Shown here in pieces: positions 16,899-23,689 of a DNA stretch of 33,762 nt; within the stretch, counting starts at the first letter, position 1; every line of letters starts with the position of its first letter. The stretch is from an uncultured Bacilli bacterium (GTDB lineage Bacteria > Bacillota_I > Bacilli_A > RF39 > UBA660), in assembly GCA_934141615.1 (NCBI GenBank), contig CAKPCM010000006.1, positions 1-33,762 of the forward strand, given 5' to 3'. The position numbers and the translations under genes are program-made. Below the pieces are notes generated by a model, which saw only the letters and a list, made by a program, of their open reading frames with translations, did not search any database and was not told where the DNA came from.

Positions 16899-18749
16899 AT
16901 GATAACAGGATTAATGTTAACAATGGGAAGTTTGCTATTTATTACATTATTATTACTTGTATATTTTTCAAAACAAAGATTCTTATCAATAAGAAATAAA
17001 ATATACAGATATATGTTAATAGTTGAAGTTATTTTGATTGTATCAGAAATAGTTGCAACTTTATTAGTAGGATATTGTAATAACGACTTCATAAACCTTT
17101 TAATATATCGTATTCACTGGTCAACTGGTATCGTTTGGTTTTCACTTCTTTATTATTACAGTATGGTCTTTATCAGTGACATAAAAAAAGATAACCTATG
17201 GCAAGTTATGACTTACAATAAAAAAACTAAAGTCATAAGTATAATATTTATTATACTTTTCTTAGGATACTTTATTGTTCCTTTTGAAAAACTTGATCCG
17301 TCTGCTATCTCGTACATACCAGGCCCAGCAGCATACTACGTATTTTCTTTTTGTGCACTATCCGTTTTCCTTATAATAGCATACATATTTAAACACGGAA
17401 AAGGCGCAAGTTTTAGAACGAAGTTATCAGTTTGGTTAATGATAATAGAACTAGTTATTATATTTGGATTACAAATCATTTTTCCTTATATTGCCATATC
17501 GGCGATAGGAGCAGCAGTTCAAATGTTCTTCTTATACTTTAACATTGAAAATCCAGATTTAAAGATAATAAGCGAACTTGAAACGGTTAAAGATGATATA
17601 GAAAGATCAAACAGAGCTAAATCAGACTTTTTATCAAACATGTCTCATGAAATAAGGTCACCTATGAATGCTATCGTAGGTTTTAGTGAAACGTTACTTA
17701 ATAATCCGAACTTCGATGAAAAGTCAGCAAGAACTGACATATCGCATATAGCATCAGCGGGTAACAACTTGCTTGACATAGTAAACAACATATTAGATAT
17801 ATCAAAGATAGAGTCAGGTAAAGAGGTTTTAGAGAAAAAAGAATACTCGTTAAGTAGTGTTGTAATGGAACTATCAAGCATTATAGAAGCAAGATTAGGA
17901 AACAAACCAATTAAATTAATAATTGACGTTGATAAAAATATTCCATCTAAAATGTATGGAGATTCTACTAAATTATTTCAGATTTTGCTAAACATATTAA
18001 CCAACTCAGTTAAGTATACCGAGGTAGGTAAGATAAAGTTAACTATCACAGGAGAAAAAAACGGGGACTTTGAAGACTTAAAATTTAAAGTATCAGATAC
18101 TGGTTATGGTATAAAAAAAGAAGATTATGATAAGCTATTTGAAAAGTTCTCAAGACTAGATGAAGCAACTTCTAAAGAGATTGAAGGAACTGGTCTTGGA
18201 CTTGTAATAACTAAAAAATACGTTGATTTAATGAAGGGTAAAATTTGGTTTGAAAGTGAGTATGAGGTTGGAACAACATTTTACGTAACACTATCTCAAA
18301 AAATAATTAATGATAGTGCAATAGGTGAAATAACAGAACCTGTAAAAACTCAAACTGAAATAAAGAGAATAGATTGTTCTTCTTATAAAGTACTTATAGT
18401 AGATGATAATAAGTTAAACATAAAAGTAGCTAGCAGATTACTTGGTAAATATAACTTTGAAATAGATACTGCAATAAGTGGTAAGGAGTGCATCTATAAG
18501 GTAAAAGAAGGAAATAATTATGATATGATATTCCTAGATCATATGATGCCAGAGATGGACGGAATAGAGACCATGCATATTTTAAGAAAGTTAGATGGTT
18601 ATAATATGCCTCCTATTATAGCATTAACCGCTAATGCTATAACTGGTATGAAGGAAATGTATTTAAAAGAAGGCTTTGATGAATACTTATCAAAACCAAT
18701 AAATATTACTGAATTAGATAAACTAATTAATAAATACTTTAAAAAATAA
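16899..18749 (+). CDS. Seven-TM hybrid histidine kinase (canonical catalytic domain)
   Basis: This 616-aa paralogue of the preceding kinase has the same plan: about seven TM helices (residues 5-215), a linker coiled coil, HisKA with His250 (NMSHEIRSPMN), HATPase with N-box LTNSVKYT (Asn369), intact G1 DTGYGI (400-405) and intact G2 GTGLGL (430-435), then a receiver with acid pocket VDDN, Asp547 (FLDHMMP) and Lys599. The C-terminal receiver is about as similar to its neighbour as the kinase core is. As the only kinase here with a complete ATP site, it is the likely phosphate source for the relay. It lies 14 nt after the first kinase with a GGAG RBS. What it senses is unknown; the compact TM domain suggests a membrane or lipid-soluble signal. 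Confidence 0.92.
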   Translation: MITGLMLTMGSLLFITLLLLVYFSKQRFLSIRNKIYRYMLIVEVILIVSEIVATLLVGYCNNDFINLLIYRIHWSTGIVWFSLLYYYSMVFISDIKKDNLWQVMTYNKKTKVISIIFIILFLGYFIVPFEKLDPSAISYIPGPAAYYVFSFCALSVFLIIAYIFKHGKGASFRTKLSVWLMIIELVIIFGLQIIFPYIAISAIGAAVQMFFLYFNIENPDLKIISELETVKDDIERSNRAKSDFLSNMSHEIRSPMNAIVGFSETLLNNPNFDEKSARTDISHIASAGNNLLDIVNNILDISKIESGKEVLEKKEYSLSSVVMELSSIIEARLGNKPIKLIIDVDKNIPSKMYGDSTKLFQILLNILTNSVKYTEVGKIKLTITGEKNGDFEDLKFKVSDTGYGIKKEDYDKLFEKFSRLDEATSKEIEGTGLGLVITKKYVDLMKGKIWFESEYEVGTTFYVTLSQKIINDSAIGEITEPVKTQTEIKRIDCSSYKVLIVDDNKLNIKVASRLLGKYNFEIDTAISGKECIYKVKEGNNYDMIFLDHMMPEMDGIETMHILRKLDGYNMPPIIALTANAITGMKEMYLKEGFDEYLSKPINITELDKLINKYFKK

Positions 18750-18759
18750 GGAGATAAAA

Positions 18760-19206
18760 ATGAAGAAAACGTTAACTATAATAATGCTTTTAGCTTGCAT
18801 CTTTACTTTAACCGCTTGTGGTAAAAATATGAATGTAAAAGAATCTGATATGACAAATGAACTAACAAAAATGGGCTTTGATGTAAATGATATAACTGAT
18901 AGTATAGAAGATTCTGATATAAAAATGGTAAAGACTGCTAACAATAGAAAATATCAGTTTGAATACTATGTGTTTAAAACAGAAGAAACTGCTAAAAAGG
19001 CATATAAGAATAATGCAAATGTTTTTAAGGCAAGAAAAAAATATAAAGGCAAAGAAAAAAGTAGTGCTGGCTATGATTGTTATATACAAACAACTGATAC
19101 TTATTATAACAGGGTAGAACGTATTAAAAATAAGTTAGTATACGTATCAGTAAGCCTAAATTATAAAGGTGACGTAAAAAAGACACTTAGTAAAATTGGG
19201 TTTTAG
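18760..19206 (+). CDS. Small lipoprotein of unknown function in the phosphorelay operon
   Basis: The 148-aa product has a signal peptide with lipobox LTAC (Cys20). The mature part is basic and Lys/Tyr-rich, with one further Cys (in AGYDCYIQ) and a likely alpha/beta fold (KYQFEYYVFKTEETAKKAYKNN). No enzyme motif is seen and I do not recognise the family. It begins 10 nt after the second kinase with a GGAG RBS, so it is the fifth gene of the operon; that position makes it a candidate accessory sensor or periplasmic partner of the TM kinases. The long inverted repeat follows the stop. Confidence 0.75.
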   Translation: MKKTLTIIMLLACIFTLTACGKNMNVKESDMTNELTKMGFDVNDITDSIEDSDIKMVKTANNRKYQFEYYVFKTEETAKKAYKNNANVFKARKKYKGKEKSSAGYDCYIQTTDTYYNRVERIKNKLVYVSVSLNYKGDVKKTLSKIGF

Positions 19207-19220
19207 AAAATTAATATAAG

Positions 19221-19314
19221 AAAACTGACGGATTGAACTGAACCCCAAAAGTGATATGAACCCCGTTTCTCTTATGTCCAAGAAACGGGGTTCATATCAG
19301 ATTAAGTCAGTTTT
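19221..19314. repeat. Nested long inverted repeat; terminator and possible IS-end relic
   Basis: A perfect 18-bp stem, GATATGAACCCCGTTTCT (19253-19270) with its complement at 19281-19298, encloses a 10-nt loop. An outer 9-bp stem, AAAACTGAC (19221-19229) with GTCAGTTTT (19306-19314), flanks it. T-runs follow on the plus strand and, shorter, on the minus strand, so it can terminate the convergent genes on both sides. The inner part is far more GC-rich than its surroundings, and TGAACCCC occurs twice as a direct repeat (at 19239 and 19257). The segment TGAACTGAACCCCAAAAG resembles the ends of IS150-group IS3 elements; that link is from memory and unproven. Confidence 0.75.
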
Positions 19315-19315
19315 T

Positions 19316-19573
19316 TTAGTTCCTAAATTTATTTTTAAATTCATTAAATAGTTTTATTCCATTATCATAGGTTTCATCTGATACTTTCCCTTTTAATTTG
19401 CTAAAGGCTTTATCGCTATCTCCTTTATAAACTTCCATCCAGTTATTCATGATAAAGTCATATAAAACCTTATCTTCACCAGGTTTTAATGAAACGTTAT
19501 TTTTATTTGCAAAATCATTAATATCCTTTAAGGATAGTCTTTTTAAATACTCTTTAATTATAACTTCATACAT
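19316..19573 (-). CDS. Small protein, DUF2624-like
   Basis: This 85-aa predicted helical protein has no signal peptide or TM segment. The layout YLKRLSLKDINDFANKNNVSLKPGEDKVLYDFIMNN resembles the small DUF2624 (YqfT) proteins of Bacilli, in which short helices alternate with a loop before an acidic segment; I hold this only loosely. Start support is good: AAGGAGG lies 6 nt before the ATG, with a TATAAT further up. It is transcribed alone, away from the PBP gene on the other strand and towards the phosphorelay operon. Confidence 0.7.
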   Translation of the reverse strand: MYEVIIKEYLKRLSLKDINDFANKNNVSLKPGEDKVLYDFIMNNWMEVYKGDSDKAFSKLKGKVSDETYDNGIKLFNEFKNKFRN

Positions 19574-19590
19574 ATAAATCCTCCTTATTT

Positions 19591-19596
19591 ATTATA
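19591..19596 (-). promoter_or_regulatory. -10 element of the DUF2624-like gene
   Basis: The minus strand reads TATAAT about 17 nt before the start codon, with a weak TTAATT as -35 at 18 bp. It lies in the 72-bp divergent region shared with the PBP gene. Confidence 0.45.
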
Positions 19597-19645
19597 TGAA
19601 TATGAACACATAAAAATTAACATAATAAACATAGAGGTGATAATT

Positions 19646-21679
19646 ATGAATAATACTAATAAAGACGTTACATCTAAAAAAAGAATGTTATTTTTACTTA
19701 TATTTATGTTTTTAATGTTTTTAATTATCATCATAAAATTATCATTTATGCAAACTCATAACTTAAAAGCTTCTTTAGGTAATCTTAAGAAATTATCTAC
19801 GAAAATAGTGTATGGTCCTTCTATGCCAAGAGGAAGAATATTAGATAGAAATTATAACGTAATAGTAGATAACGTTGGTACAAACATAATAAGTTATAAA
19901 AAGGAAGCTAACGTAAGCGTAAAAGATGAAATTGATTACGCTTATTTATTAGCAGAAAAAATAGATATCAATTATACTAAGTTAACTAAAAATAGTCTTA
20001 AGGATTTTTGGATTGCAAATAATAAAGAAAAAGCTGATAAAAAAATAACTGATAAAGAATATGAATTATATGAAAGAAGAAAACTAAAAGCTAAGGATTT
20101 AGAGGCTTTAAAAAAGAAAAGAATAACAGATGAAGACCTTAGTGTGTATTCTGACATAGATAAAAAAAGCGCGTACATCTATTACTTAATGAATCATGGA
20201 TACTCATATGATGATAAGGTAATTAAAGAAGACATAACTCCTTTAGAATACGCTTTTGTAGCGCAAAATAAAAATAATTTAAAAGGTTTTAGTGTTTCCT
20301 CATCTTGGAAGAGAGCATATCCATATGGCGATACTTTAAGACAAATACTAGGTAATGTATCAACTAGTGAGCAAGGCATTCCAGAAAGTGATGCTGCAAG
20401 CTACTTAAATAAAGGCTACTCCTTAAATGATAGAGTAGGAATTAGTTATCTAGAAAAAATGTATGAAGATGAACTTAAGGGTAAAAAAGATAAGTACCAA
20501 ATAGTAAATGGTAAAAAGACTTTAATAGAAAAGGGAAGACGTGGTAATGACATAGTCTTATCAATTGATATTAATCTTCAACAAAGTCTTGAAGAAATAA
20601 TAAAAGAAGAACTTATAAATGCTAAAAAAGAGCCTAATACTAAGTATTATGATCACACGTCAGTTATAATAACTGATCCTAAAACGGGAGGAGTACTTGC
20701 AATGGCATCAAAGCAGATAAGTGAAAATGCTGAAGGATATAAAATAAGTGATTATACAACTAATTTATTAACTGGAAGTGACACTCCGGGTTCTATAGTT
20801 AAGGGAGCATCTATGTTAACTGGATATTCATCTGGTAATTTAAAAATAGGCGAGGTATTATATGATAAATGCATTAAGTTTAAAAATACACCTAGAAAAT
20901 GTTCTTGGAAAACATCACTTGGAGCTTTAAATGATTTAAAAGCACTAGAACTTTCTTCTAACTCATATCAATTTCAAGTAGCACTTAAGGTAGCTAATAT
21001 AAAGTATTATGATAATATGCCGATAAAAATAGATGAAGCTCCATTTAAAACTTATAGAAATGTTTTTAACTCCTTAGGTTTAGGTGTTAAATCAGGTATT
21101 GACTTACCATTTGAAACGGAGGGATATAAAGGAAAAGAATATAACGCAGGTCTTTTGCTTAACTACTCAATAGGTCAGTATGATACGTATTCTGTTATGC
21201 AGCTTGCAAGTTACGTAAATACCATTATAAATGAGGGTGAAAGATTAAAGTTAAATCTAGTTCAGGAAGTAAAATATGCGACAAAAGATGACAGCATAGG
21301 TAAAACAAAAAGTACTTATCAAAAAACGGTACTTAATAAGAGCAACATAGATAACATATACTTTAAAAGGGTAAAAGAAGGATTTTCTAGCGTTATGAAA
21401 GGAATGCTAGGTCGTGGTTACATGGGTGATAGTCCGGATCCAGCTGGAAAGACAGGAACTTCAGAAACTTTTTATGATAGCGATTTGGATGGAAAGGTAG
21501 ATACAGAAACGTATAGTAAGTCATTTATCGGGTATGCTCCAAAAGATGATCCAGTAATGAGTATTGTTGCAATTTCTCCACACGTAAGGTATAAAAATAC
21601 AAATTCTACGTATGCAAGTAATGTAAATAAGAGAATTGTATCAAGAATTTGTAATATTTTCTTTGAAAATTACAAATAA
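19646..21679 (+). CDS. Class B penicillin-binding protein 2 (elongation type)
   Basis: This 677-aa D,D-transpeptidase is of the PBP2/MrdA/PbpA-PbpH type, which works with RodA on lateral-wall synthesis. It has a TM anchor at about 13-34, the PRGRILDRNYNVI motif of the dimerisation domain, a long charged helical insertion at about 105-190, and a transpeptidase domain with SIVK (Ser383, Lys386), SSN (437-439) and KTG (602-604). There are no PASTA repeats. The helical insertion and absence of PASTA fit the Bacilli PBP2b/PbpA group and separate it from the pbpB product. The start follows AGAGGTGAT by 4 nt; an upstream in-frame start would sit inside that RBS. Its 3' end carries the rpmG promoter. 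Which of pbpA, pbpH or mrdA is the true orthologue cannot be told here. Confidence 0.9.
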   Translation: MNNTNKDVTSKKRMLFLLIFMFLMFLIIIIKLSFMQTHNLKASLGNLKKLSTKIVYGPSMPRGRILDRNYNVIVDNVGTNIISYKKEANVSVKDEIDYAYLLAEKIDINYTKLTKNSLKDFWIANNKEKADKKITDKEYELYERRKLKAKDLEALKKKRITDEDLSVYSDIDKKSAYIYYLMNHGYSYDDKVIKEDITPLEYAFVAQNKNNLKGFSVSSSWKRAYPYGDTLRQILGNVSTSEQGIPESDAASYLNKGYSLNDRVGISYLEKMYEDELKGKKDKYQIVNGKKTLIEKGRRGNDIVLSIDINLQQSLEEIIKEELINAKKEPNTKYYDHTSVIITDPKTGGVLAMASKQISENAEGYKISDYTTNLLTGSDTPGSIVKGASMLTGYSSGNLKIGEVLYDKCIKFKNTPRKCSWKTSLGALNDLKALELSSNSYQFQVALKVANIKYYDNMPIKIDEAPFKTYRNVFNSLGLGVKSGIDLPFETEGYKGKEYNAGLLLNYSIGQYDTYSVMQLASYVNTIINEGERLKLNLVQEVKYATKDDSIGKTKSTYQKTVLNKSNIDNIYFKRVKEGFSSVMKGMLGRGYMGDSPDPAGKTGTSETFYDSDLDGKVDTETYSKSFIGYAPKDDPVMSIVAISPHVRYKNTNSTYASNVNKRIVSRICNIFFENYK

Positions 21680-21690
21680 TTTGGTATAAT
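21663..21690 (+). promoter_or_regulatory. Promoter of rpmG (and efp)
   Basis: TTGAAA (21663-21668), a 16-bp spacer and TATAAT (21685-21690) with an extended TGG make one of the best promoters in the window. It starts inside the last codons of the PBP gene. Confidence 0.8.
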
Positions 21691-21724
21691 ACCTTTAGTT
21701 ATCCGAAAAGGAGGGGAATTTAAT

Positions 21725-21895
21725 ATGGCAAAAAAGAATGAAAACAGAGCTAACATAACTTTAAAATGCCCTAAATGTGGTGAGTTAAATTACCGTGTAG
21801 AAAAGAACAAAGTAAATAGTCCTGAACGTATGGAAATAAATAAATTCTGCCCAAGATGTAGAACTCATACTGCACACAAAGAAACTAAAAACTAA
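21725..21895 (+). CDS. rpmG: 50S ribosomal protein L33
   Basis: This 56-aa ribosomal protein is of the zinc-binding L33 form. Two CxxC knuckles (CPKC at 15-18 and CPRC at 42-45) frame the typical NPER/SPER and HT-HKETK motifs (here NSPERMEINKFCPRCRTHT). The gene was found by reading the sequence between the PBP gene and efp. It has a strong RBS (AAAAGGAGGGG) and its own promoter. A hairpin that begins on its stop codon separates it from efp. Bacilli often carry several L33 copies; this is the Cys-containing type. Confidence 0.95.
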   Translation: MAKKNENRANITLKCPKCGELNYRVEKNKVNSPERMEINKFCPRCRTHTAHKETKN

Positions 21896-21916
21896 TAAGA
21901 TTTAATCTTATTTTTT
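21894..21916 (+). terminator. Terminator/attenuator between rpmG and efp
   Basis: AATAAGAT (21894-21901) pairs perfectly with ATCTTATT (21905-21912) over a 3-nt loop, with T to 21916. It overlaps the rpmG stop and leaves 24 nt before efp, where no separate promoter is evident, so efp may depend on read-through. Confidence 0.75.
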
Positions 21917-21940
21917 AATTATGTAGAAAGGAGTTTTAGT

Positions 21941-22498
21941 ATGGTAAACGTAAATGATATTAAAAATGGTATGACGGTAGAAGATGAAGGAAACTTATAT
22001 CAAGTTTTAGATTTTTCTCACGTTAAACCAGGTAAAGGTGCCGCTTTCGTTAAAATGAAACTTAAGAACTTAAGAACTGGTGCAATAGTTGAAAAAACTT
22101 ATAATAGTAGCGTAAAACTAGCTAAAGCAATGGTACAAAGAAAACCAATGCAATATTTATATCAAGCTGGTGATTCTTATAGTTTTATGGATATGAATAC
22201 TTATGAACAAGTTGAATTAAATGCTAGCCAAATTGGTGATGACTTAAAGTATTTAAAGGAAAACTTAGAAGTTAGTTTAATTTATTATGGAGAAGAATTA
22301 ATTGGACTTAACTTACCAGAAAAGATTGATTATGTAATAACTGCAACAGAACAAGCTGTTAAGGGTAATACTTCACAAGGTGCACAAAAAGATGCAACAC
22401 TAGAAAACGGAATGACTATAAAAGTTCCATTATTTATCGGTGAAGGGGAATCAGTTTTAGTATCTACTAAAGATGGTAAGTATGTATCAAGAGCATAA
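21941..22498 (+). CDS. efp: Elongation factor P
   Basis: EF-P enters the ribosomal E site and relieves stalling at polyproline stretches. The 185-aa protein has the three beta-barrel domains of the family. The tip loop reads HVKPGKGAAFV, with Lys32 at the site that is post-translationally modified in many bacteria and Pro30 as in the Bacillus-type EF-P. The C-terminal signature is present (ITATEQAVKGNTSQGAQKDA, then ENGMTIKVPLFIGEGE). The RBS is AAAGGAG. No modifying enzyme (ymfI, epmA/B) is visible in the window. It ends at its own terminator. Confidence 0.97.
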   Translation: MVNVNDIKNGMTVEDEGNLYQVLDFSHVKPGKGAAFVKMKLKNLRTGAIVEKTYNSSVKLAKAMVQRKPMQYLYQAGDSYSFMDMNTYEQVELNASQIGDDLKYLKENLEVSLIYYGEELIGLNLPEKIDYVITATEQAVKGNTSQGAQKDATLENGMTIKVPLFIGEGESVLVSTKDGKYVSRA

Positions 22499-22514
22499 GT
22501 AGTGCTCTTTTTTT
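22489..22514 (+). terminator. Terminator of efp
   Basis: AAGAGCA (22489-22495) pairs with TGCTCTT (22503-22509) over a 7-nt loop, followed by a T-run. The left arm includes the last codons of efp. Confidence 0.8.
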
Positions 22515-22515
22515 A

Positions 22516-22543
22516 TTGACATTTTATAAAATAGCATTATAAT
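22516..22543 (+). promoter_or_regulatory. Full-consensus sigma-A promoter upstream of the unknown acidic gene
   Basis: A perfect TTGACA (22516-22521) and a perfect TATAAT (22538-22543) are 16 bp apart. It is the closest match to consensus in the window and lies 26 nt before the start codon at 22570. Confidence 0.85.
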
Positions 22544-22569
22544 ACCAGTTACACGTATGAGGTGATGTT

Positions 22570-22908
22570 ATGAAATTATTTAATGCTTTTCTTAATAGAA
22601 TTCGTGAAATCATAACAGAAGATGATTATGAAGATGAAGAACCTTTAACAGAAGAAGAGAAAAAGTGGCAAAATTTTATAGAAAATCCAATAGAAACAAT
22701 AGCGCGTATTATAGGGGTAGTATCTGATGAGACTGAAGGTAGTTATGAGGATCAACCGGAAAACTTTCTTATTAATGAAGATGTAGAATTAACAACTCAG
22801 TCTGGTGCAGGGTATGTTATTCAAAACGAAAAGGCTGATTTAGAAAGAGAAAAGTACGGAAGTTCTAAAATTATAAAATATGATTTCAAAAACAAAAGAG
22901 AATTGTAA
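22570..22908 (+). CDS. Acidic protein of unknown function upstream of sepF
   Basis: I do not recognise this 112-aa protein. It begins with a short amphipathic segment (MKLFNAFLNRIREII) and continues with a very acidic stretch (EDDYEDEEPLTEEEKK), a WQNFIENP patch, a glycine-poor middle and a basic C-terminal tail. There is no TM helix or signal peptide. The opening resembles a membrane-touching helix, as in SepF, but the rest does not match SepF. The start has AGGTGAT 3 nt upstream. It is a single-gene unit with a full-consensus promoter and its own terminator, which suggests an abundant protein. Confidence 0.8.
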   Translation: MKLFNAFLNRIREIITEDDYEDEEPLTEEEKKWQNFIENPIETIARIIGVVSDETEGSYEDQPENFLINEDVELTTQSGAGYVIQNEKADLEREKYGSSKIIKYDFKNKREL

Positions 22909-22924
22909 AAATTTCTCTTTTTTT
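22894..22924 (+). terminator. Terminator after the acidic protein gene
   Basis: AAAAGAGAA (22894-22902) pairs with TTCTCTTTT (22913-22921) over a 10-nt loop with a T tail. The left arm lies in the last codons of the gene. Confidence 0.7.
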
Positions 22925-22934
22925 GTATTAGCTA

Positions 22935-22963
22935 TTTAAAAATATAAATAAATGTGATAGAAT
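22935..22963 (+). promoter_or_regulatory. Promoter of sepF
   Basis: TTTAAA (22935-22940), 17 bp, then TAGAAT (22958-22963) with an extended TG at 22955-22956. The spacing is good and the hexamers moderate. Confidence 0.5.
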
Positions 22964-23002
22964 ATTCTTATAGATAGTAGTAAAATATTTGGAGGGATAA
23001 AA

Positions 23003-23401
23003 ATGGCATTTAATTTGAAGAAATTTTTAGGTGGAAGTGACGTATCTAGTGAAGATGAATACTATACTTTAAGTGTTGAAGAAGCAACAAGAGAAGAAAC
23101 TCAGGAAGGTTCTAAGATGATTTTACTTGAGCCTAGAGCTTATTCTGAATCACAACAAATTGCAGATTACCTAAAAAAGAGAAACACGGTTGTAGTTAAT
23201 TTAAAAAGAGTAACACCAGATCAAGGTAAAAGAATAATAGACTTTGTATCAGGATGTTTATATGCAATTGGTGGAACTATGCAAAAATTAGGTGATGGTA
23301 TATTTTTATGTGCTCCAAAAAACATAAATGTTCAAGGTAAAATGACAGATGAAGAAGAACCTAAAAGAGGAAGAACAAAAAATATTTCGGAAGACTTTTA
23401 G
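23003..23401 (+). CDS. sepF: Cell division protein SepF
   Basis: SepF binds FtsZ filaments and tethers them to the membrane, where it bundles them into arcs at the septum. The 132-aa protein opens with the membrane-targeting amphipathic helix MAFNLKKFLG, followed by a short acidic linker and the conserved domain: MILLEPRAYSESQQIADYL, NTVVVNLKRV, QGKRIIDFVSGCLYAIGG, then GIFLCAPKNI. A short charged tail ends the protein. The RBS is GGAGGG. In many Bacilli sepF is followed by ylmG, ylmH, divIVA and ileS; here only the sepF-ileS link remains, separated by the T-box leader. No clear terminator follows it before the ileS promoter. Confidence 0.94.
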   Translation: MAFNLKKFLGGSDVSSEDEYYTLSVEEATREETQEGSKMILLEPRAYSESQQIADYLKKRNTVVVNLKRVTPDQGKRIIDFVSGCLYAIGGTMQKLGDGIFLCAPKNINVQGKMTDEEEPKRGRTKNISEDF

Positions 23402-23404
23402 GCC

Positions 23405-23432
23405 TTGATTATTTTATAAATTATGATAAAAT
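23405..23432 (+). promoter_or_regulatory. Promoter of the ileS T-box transcript
   Basis: TTGATT (23405-23410), a 16-bp spacer and TAAAAT (23427-23432) with an extended TG at 23424-23425. Transcription would start near 23439, just before the T-box stem I. Confidence 0.65.
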
Positions 23433-23438
23433 ATAAGT

Positions 23439-23669
23439 CATAAAGCAAAAGACGAAGACGTTATAATGTGAAATTATAAGAGATTCTACTAATTGGTGAG
23501 ATGTAGATTAAGGAAACATTATAAGAATCACTTCTGATGTATGTATCTGAAATAATAGTAAGATATATCGCTTGTAAGCGTTAAAACTACTTAAGTGTAT
23601 ATCATTATGATGTGAATTAAGGTGGTACCGCGGTTATCAAATCGTCCTTTATTAAAGGATGATTTTTTT
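23439..23669 (+). ncRNA. T-box riboswitch, isoleucine (specifier AUC)
   Basis: This leader reads uncharged tRNA-Ile and controls ileS by antitermination. The invariant T-box AAGGTGGTACCGCG lies at 23619-23632, whose bulge pairs with the tRNA acceptor end. Stem I can be traced: TTATAATG (23461-23468) pairs with CATTATAA (23517-23524), and below it GAAG (23454-23457) pairs with CTTC (23531-23534). The internal loop between them carries GAATCA on its 3' side, giving specifier ATC at 23527-23529 (an Ile codon), followed by the usual A. The distal part has the GGTGAGA loop motif. It accounts for nearly all of the gene-free stretch between sepF and ileS. Confidence 0.9.
23641..23669 (+). terminator. 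Regulated terminator of the ileS T-box
   Basis: ATCGTCCTTT (23641-23650) pairs with AAAGGATGAT (23654-23663), one G-U, over a 3-nt loop, followed by six T. It is mutually exclusive with the antiterminator formed around the T-box sequence. Confidence 0.85.
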
Positions 23670-23689
23670 ATATTTAAGGAGGAAGAAAT

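Noticed and set aside
18723..19089. Two minus-strand frames over the lipoprotein gene
   Set aside because: They are Phe/Ile/Ser-rich shadows without RBS; the plus-strand lipoprotein has a clear signal peptide, lipobox and RBS.
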